Part shown: piece after piece, positions 44,914 to 47,839 of the stretch | Layout of the letters: each line of letters starts with the position of its first letter | Position numbering within the stretch: the stretch's first letter is position 1 | Assembly (NCBI GenBank): GCA_946482005.1 | Contig: CAMLPV010000017.1 | Coordinates: 1-47,839 of the forward strand | Reading direction: 5' to 3' | From: an uncultured Gilliamella sp. | GTDB taxonomy: Bacteria; Pseudomonadota; Gammaproteobacteria; Enterobacterales; Orbaceae | Length of the DNA stretch: 47,839 nucleotides | Program-made: the position numbers and the translations under genes | Notes under the pieces: model-generated | What the model saw: only the letters and a program-made list of their open reading frames with translations | What the model was told of the DNA's origin: nothing | Database searches by the model: none

Positions 44914-45327
44914 TCGCTAGATAATAATTGACTTACAAAAACGATTTCGTGACATTAATGTAAATTATCGACACTAATTGGATGAATTTATTTTTTGAGG
45001 AATAGTTTTTTAATAAATTTTTTTAATTAGTTAATATCTACTGATGGCATAGACTGCTTGATTCATTTCTACAAATGAATAACCTAATTTATAAATTACA
45101 AAATGAATGTAATTAGCAACAACTTTTTATTAATCGTTATTCTAAAAAATTAATGTATTAAGAATAATATTTAAATTGTTTAACTCTATATTTTTAATGA
45201 ATAAACAGAGTTTTATGACATGGGTTTCTTGACAATTTTTCTAAAAGATAACCTTTTTTAAGGAATGAAGAAAAAAGTAATTAACATCAATTTTCTATTG
45301 TTATTATTCTAATAAGTTGCAGTATTT

Positions 45328-45349
45328 AAAGCTAATGTTTAGCTTTTTT
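45328..45349 (+). terminator. Rho-independent terminator between adhesin units
   Basis: AAAGCTAA (45328-45335), loop TGT, TTAGCTTT (45339-45346), then further Ts. It is placed upstream of the unit 2 promoter and so would stop read-through from unit 1. The equivalent at 47643-47664 has a weakened stem. Confidence 0.65.
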
Positions 45350-45357
45350 AGCTTCAA

Positions 45358-45376
45358 TGGCATTAAATAAACCGTT
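45358..45376 (+). repeat. 19-bp adhesin-array motif
   Basis: TGGCATTAAATAAACCGTT lies 108 bp upstream of the unit 2 -35 hexamer. The unit 3 copy is at exactly the same distance. See the inverted copy at 42748-42766. Confidence 0.55.
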
Positions 45377-45465
45377 ACCACTTAATCCTTTTATATGAGA
45401 AAGTTAATTATACCAATCTTTTTGTCTGTTCTTTACGATAGTTAACAAATAAAAATAAAAAGATG

Positions 45466-45494
45466 TTGCATCGTGTTTTTCCAGTCACTATACT
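45466..45494 (+). promoter_or_regulatory. Adhesin gene 2 promoter
   Basis: TTGCAT (45466-45471), a 17-bp spacer and TATACT (45489-45494), the same layout as unit 1. It is 91 bp from -10 to the ATG at 45585. Confidence 0.8.
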
Positions 45495-45499
45495 TTTTT

Positions 45500-45520
45500 A
45501 TCCGTTTAATGTAAACGGTT
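45500..45520. promoter_or_regulatory. Palindrome at the adhesin 2 start site
   Basis: CCGTTT (45502-45507), AATGT, AAACGG (45513-45518) is a shortened form of the unit 1 palindrome at the same distance from the -10 box. The outer arm is broken by one mismatch, so a regulator might bind it less tightly. Confidence 0.55.
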
Positions 45521-45584
45521 TAAATCTAATTGATTAGTGTGAAAAAACATATAATTCAAAAGATTATTTGATGGAACAGTCGAA

Positions 45585-47129
45585 ATGTATTATGGTTTTA
45601 ATCAGGCAATTTGGTCAGCTTATAATATAACTTTCCCAAAGTTTAACTCGCGACATTTATTTTTCACCTTAATTTATTTTTTATCGAAATTGCACCAGAT
45701 TATGCAATTTTTTTCACGACAATTCTTATATCATTCCTTTTTATTTCTGCATATTTTTTTAGAATTCGCATTTGTCTTGTTATTAATAACTCCCTATTCT
45801 TGCCTAGCCATAACCGCTAATACTTCGAATATAATTAATGGTAATCCGCCATATTTAACTCTCGACGGTGGCCGCAGCCAAATAACAAATACCGACGGTC
45901 TGCTTGAGATATCCCTTTCGAATGGCGATAAATATACTCCCTCAACTAATAATTCAAGTTCAGTCAATCCTATCGTTTTACCCGCTGTAGATCAGAGTTT
46001 TGCGGATATTGCTATGTTAGTGCCAACGAATGCTGATTCTATTGCATTGAGTTCACTTATTGATGCGCCTTATAATTATTGGGGTGATGTTGATGGCGAT
46101 GGTCAGGGGAGAGATGGTATTACCGCTACTGGTAGTCTAATGTTATCCATTGTTGATAAAAATAATCAGCCGGTATCACGTAATACAGTGCTTACTATTT
46201 CTAACGCACCTTATAAATTAACATTATCTAATACTAATGCTATGCTAAAAACACGTTATGGTGTACCTAATGAAAGTCATTTTACTGCGAGTAATGTCAC
46301 TTATTATATTAATCCTAAGATATTAGCAATGATTAGTTTTGCTAAACCGGACATGAATAAAAGTTCAGGTAATTTTGCTGGCCCTGCTACCATTTGGCAC
46401 CCTAATAAGGGTTTTATTCCTCAGTCAGTTACGCCATCGTCTTATGGTTTAAACTTCCCGACTACTGGTGCTAATAATTTGTATTTTGATTTGAATATTG
46501 TTGGTAGTAATCAAGCATTATCTTGGGCGGCAGTTTCTCATAGTCGTATTACTGCTACTATGACCAATTCAACAAATACCAGTGTTCGCGTCACCCTAAC
46601 TGGTCCTGTTGCTACACCAACGCAATGGAATTCAAGTAATCCGGGGAATATCGATAAACCATCTTTGCCTCAGGTATTTGAGTTAGTCGGTCGAGATAGT
46701 CGTGGTAATGATGTCGTCAAATATGGATTTGAGTTAAAACAATGGTTTGTCAACCGTGGTTCTGATAGATACGACTATTCTAATACATCATCTTGGTGTG
46801 CCAATATTGGATATCGTACACCTAAGGTTAATGATCTAACTAACGCGACTTGCCAAGGAACTTGGGCTGGAGGGCTTTATCCCTGCCAAGGTGCTGTAGG
46901 CGCTACACCTTCGTCACCTAATAATCATTATCAACGCCGTATTGGAGCCGGGTTTTTCACGGAGTGGGGGTTCATGCCGGCTTACCCTAATGCCAGCTTC
47001 GGTCACTATCATTATTGGACGAGTGATGCCACCGGTCTTGACCAGTTTTCCGTTGGTTCATACCATGGTACCGTGGCTATAACTCCCACTAGTTCGCGCG
47101 ACATTATTGGTCTTTGCGTCTATCCTTAG
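45585..47129 (+). CDS. Secreted DUF823-like adhesin, unit 2
   Basis: This 514-residue paralogue of unit 1 has an intact ATG 45585 in frame, with GGAA 9 bases upstream. A basic and aromatic N-terminal extension (about 50 residues) precedes a hydrophobic segment ending Y-S-C-L-A, where cleavage is likely. The mature protein has the T-N-T-D-G-L-L start, a D-V-D-G-D-G acidic loop, the F-P-T-T-G-A-N-N-L-Y-F-D-L block and the C-terminal DUF823-like domain with Trp-Cys, G-Y-R-T-P-K, R-R-I-G-A-G-F-F and a final C-V-Y-P. It lacks the intimin/invasin beta-barrel and Ig repeats that normally carry this domain. Surface adhesion is inferred from the domain, not shown. Confidence 0.78.
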   Translation: MYYGFNQAIWSAYNITFPKFNSRHLFFTLIYFLSKLHQIMQFFSRQFLYHSFLFLHIFLEFAFVLLLITPYSCLAITANTSNIINGNPPYLTLDGGRSQITNTDGLLEISLSNGDKYTPSTNNSSSVNPIVLPAVDQSFADIAMLVPTNADSIALSSLIDAPYNYWGDVDGDGQGRDGITATGSLMLSIVDKNNQPVSRNTVLTISNAPYKLTLSNTNAMLKTRYGVPNESHFTASNVTYYINPKILAMISFAKPDMNKSSGNFAGPATIWHPNKGFIPQSVTPSSYGLNFPTTGANNLYFDLNIVGSNQALSWAAVSHSRITATMTNSTNTSVRVTLTGPVATPTQWNSSNPGNIDKPSLPQVFELVGRDSRGNDVVKYGFELKQWFVNRGSDRYDYSNTSSWCANIGYRTPKVNDLTNATCQGTWAGGLYPCQGAVGATPSSPNNHYQRRIGAGFFTEWGFMPAYPNASFGHYHYWTSDATGLDQFSVGSYHGTVAITPTSSRDIIGLCVYP

Positions 47130-47300
47130 GGTTAATTTCTTAGTTTTTAATCCTTGGTTAAAGTGAGCTAAATATAGGGAAAACTAAAGTTAGTTTGTTA
47201 GAAAATAATTACCTTGCAAAAGCAATTGCCTTGACGAAGTTAGTAGTAAAAACAATGGTCTGGCGTCAGTGAGAATCATCCATCATCAATAATTTGGTTA
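47130..47300. other. Non-repeated spacer after adhesin 2
   Basis: No gene is seen. This stretch is not similar to the equivalent sequence after adhesin 1 and marks the boundary before the long repeat resumes at 47301. Confidence 0.4.
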
Positions 47301-47839
47301 AATTTATTTTTGAGGAATGATGTTTTTAGTAAATATTTTTAATCAACAAACATCGGCTGACGGTATAGAGAGCTTGATTCTTTTTACAAGAATAACTTAA
47401 TTTATAAATTACAAAATGAATGTAATTAACAACAGTTTTTATTACTATTTATGCTGAAAAAATTAATGTATTGGCAATCATATTTAAATCGGTTAACTCT
47501 ATATTTTTTCTTAAATGAATACTGGTTGACGATATAGGTTTCTTAACTATTTTTATAAAAAAATCACTTATTTTATAAAATGCAGAAAAAATGTAATTAA
47601 CAATAATTTCTATTGTTATTATTCTAATAAGTTGCAGTATTTAAAGCTAATGTTGAGCTTTTTTAACTTCAATGGAATTAAATAAACCGTTACCACTTAA
47701 TTCATTTATAGGGAAGGGCTAATTATACCAATCATTTTGTCCATTATTTACGATAGTTTACAAATAAAAATAAAAAAATGTTGCATCATCTTTTTACTGT
47801 CACTATACTTTTTTTAACTGTTTAATGTAATCGGTTAAA
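47301..47839 (+). repeat. Long intergenic direct repeat, copy B (cut by window end)
   Basis: This is homologous to 44985-45584, with scattered substitutions and small indels. It includes the degenerate terminator hairpin (47643-47664) and the 19-bp motif (47673-47691, one mismatch). Its end is cut by the window, about 60 bp before the expected start codon of a third adhesin gene. Confidence 0.8.
47781..47809 (+). promoter_or_regulatory. Promoter of a third adhesin unit
   Basis: TTGCAT (47781-47786), a 17-bp spacer, TATACT (47804-47809). The palindrome after it (47816-47836, AACTGTTT/AATCGGTT) has two mismatched pairs. By comparison with unit 2, its gene should start near 47900, outside the window. 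Confidence 0.7.

Larger units (their letters stand above)
44985..45584 (+). repeat. Long intergenic direct repeat, copy A
   Basis: About 600 bp of AT-rich non-coding DNA upstream of adhesin 2 is homologous along its length to 47301-47839. It contains a hairpin terminator, the 19-bp motif, the promoter and the palindrome. No gene is seen within it. The duplicated unit is therefore promoter region plus adhesin, about 2.3 kb. Confidence 0.85.

Noticed and set aside
1..47839. tRNA or rRNA genes
   Set aside because: No cloverleaf with a T-loop GTTCGA-type signature and CCA end, and no rRNA-like segment, was seen on either strand by eye. A dedicated scan was not possible.

Overview
The window comes from an AT-rich gammaproteobacterial chromosome. 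Its housekeeping proteins (LexA, CoaE, ZapD, YacG, TsaD, YcaO, YccS, MetNIQ) look part Enterobacterales and part Pasteurellaceae, including a shikimate-dehydrogenase-like protein of the Haemophilus HI0607 type. Low GC, this gene mixture and a tandem array of secreted adhesin-like proteins suggest an Orbaceae insect-gut symbiont such as Gilliamella. That assignment is inferred from protein resemblance only.

Region 1 (1-19779, + strand) holds a large multigene system matching the layout of the E. coli yehI-yehL-yehM-yehP-yehQ locus. It has three tandem giant DUF4132/HEAT proteins of about 1250 residues, then a MoxR-type AAA+ ATPase, a DUF5682 protein, a VWA (MIDAS) protein and a SWIM zinc-finger protein, all tightly packed or overlapping. 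The gaps between the giant genes are not empty. They carry decayed pieces of further DUF4132 genes and of at least two more MoxR genes, so the array has grown by duplicating a DUF4132-moxR unit and then eroded.

Region 2 (19997-25313) has a 1543-residue probable anti-phage protein on the - strand: an N-terminal PD-(D/E)XK-like nuclease motif, a STAND/NACHT-like P-loop ATPase and a long helical C-terminus. Divergent from it is a small unknown gene.

Region 3 (25324-37361) is mostly core: yccS, a small membrane gene behind lexA (lexA has two SOS boxes), the overlapping coaE-zapD-yacG-tsaD cluster, a DUF4282 membrane protein, ycaO, a PfkB-fold protein that has lost its catalytic motif, a shikimate-dehydrogenase-like gene and a ygbA-like gene.

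Region 4 (37538-42581, - strand) is a five-gene operon: PLP aminotransferase, metQ, metN, metI and a GlcD-type FAD oxidoreductase. The content suggests uptake and salvage of methionine or its 2-hydroxy/2-oxo analogues.

Region 5 (42582-47839) is a tandem array of secreted DUF823-like adhesin genes. Two genes are present, and the promoter of a third lies at the right edge. Each unit has a near-identical promoter followed by a palindrome at the expected transcription start. The first gene has its ATG thrown out of frame by a duplicated 7-bp repeat, which suggests phase variation or a recent frameshift.
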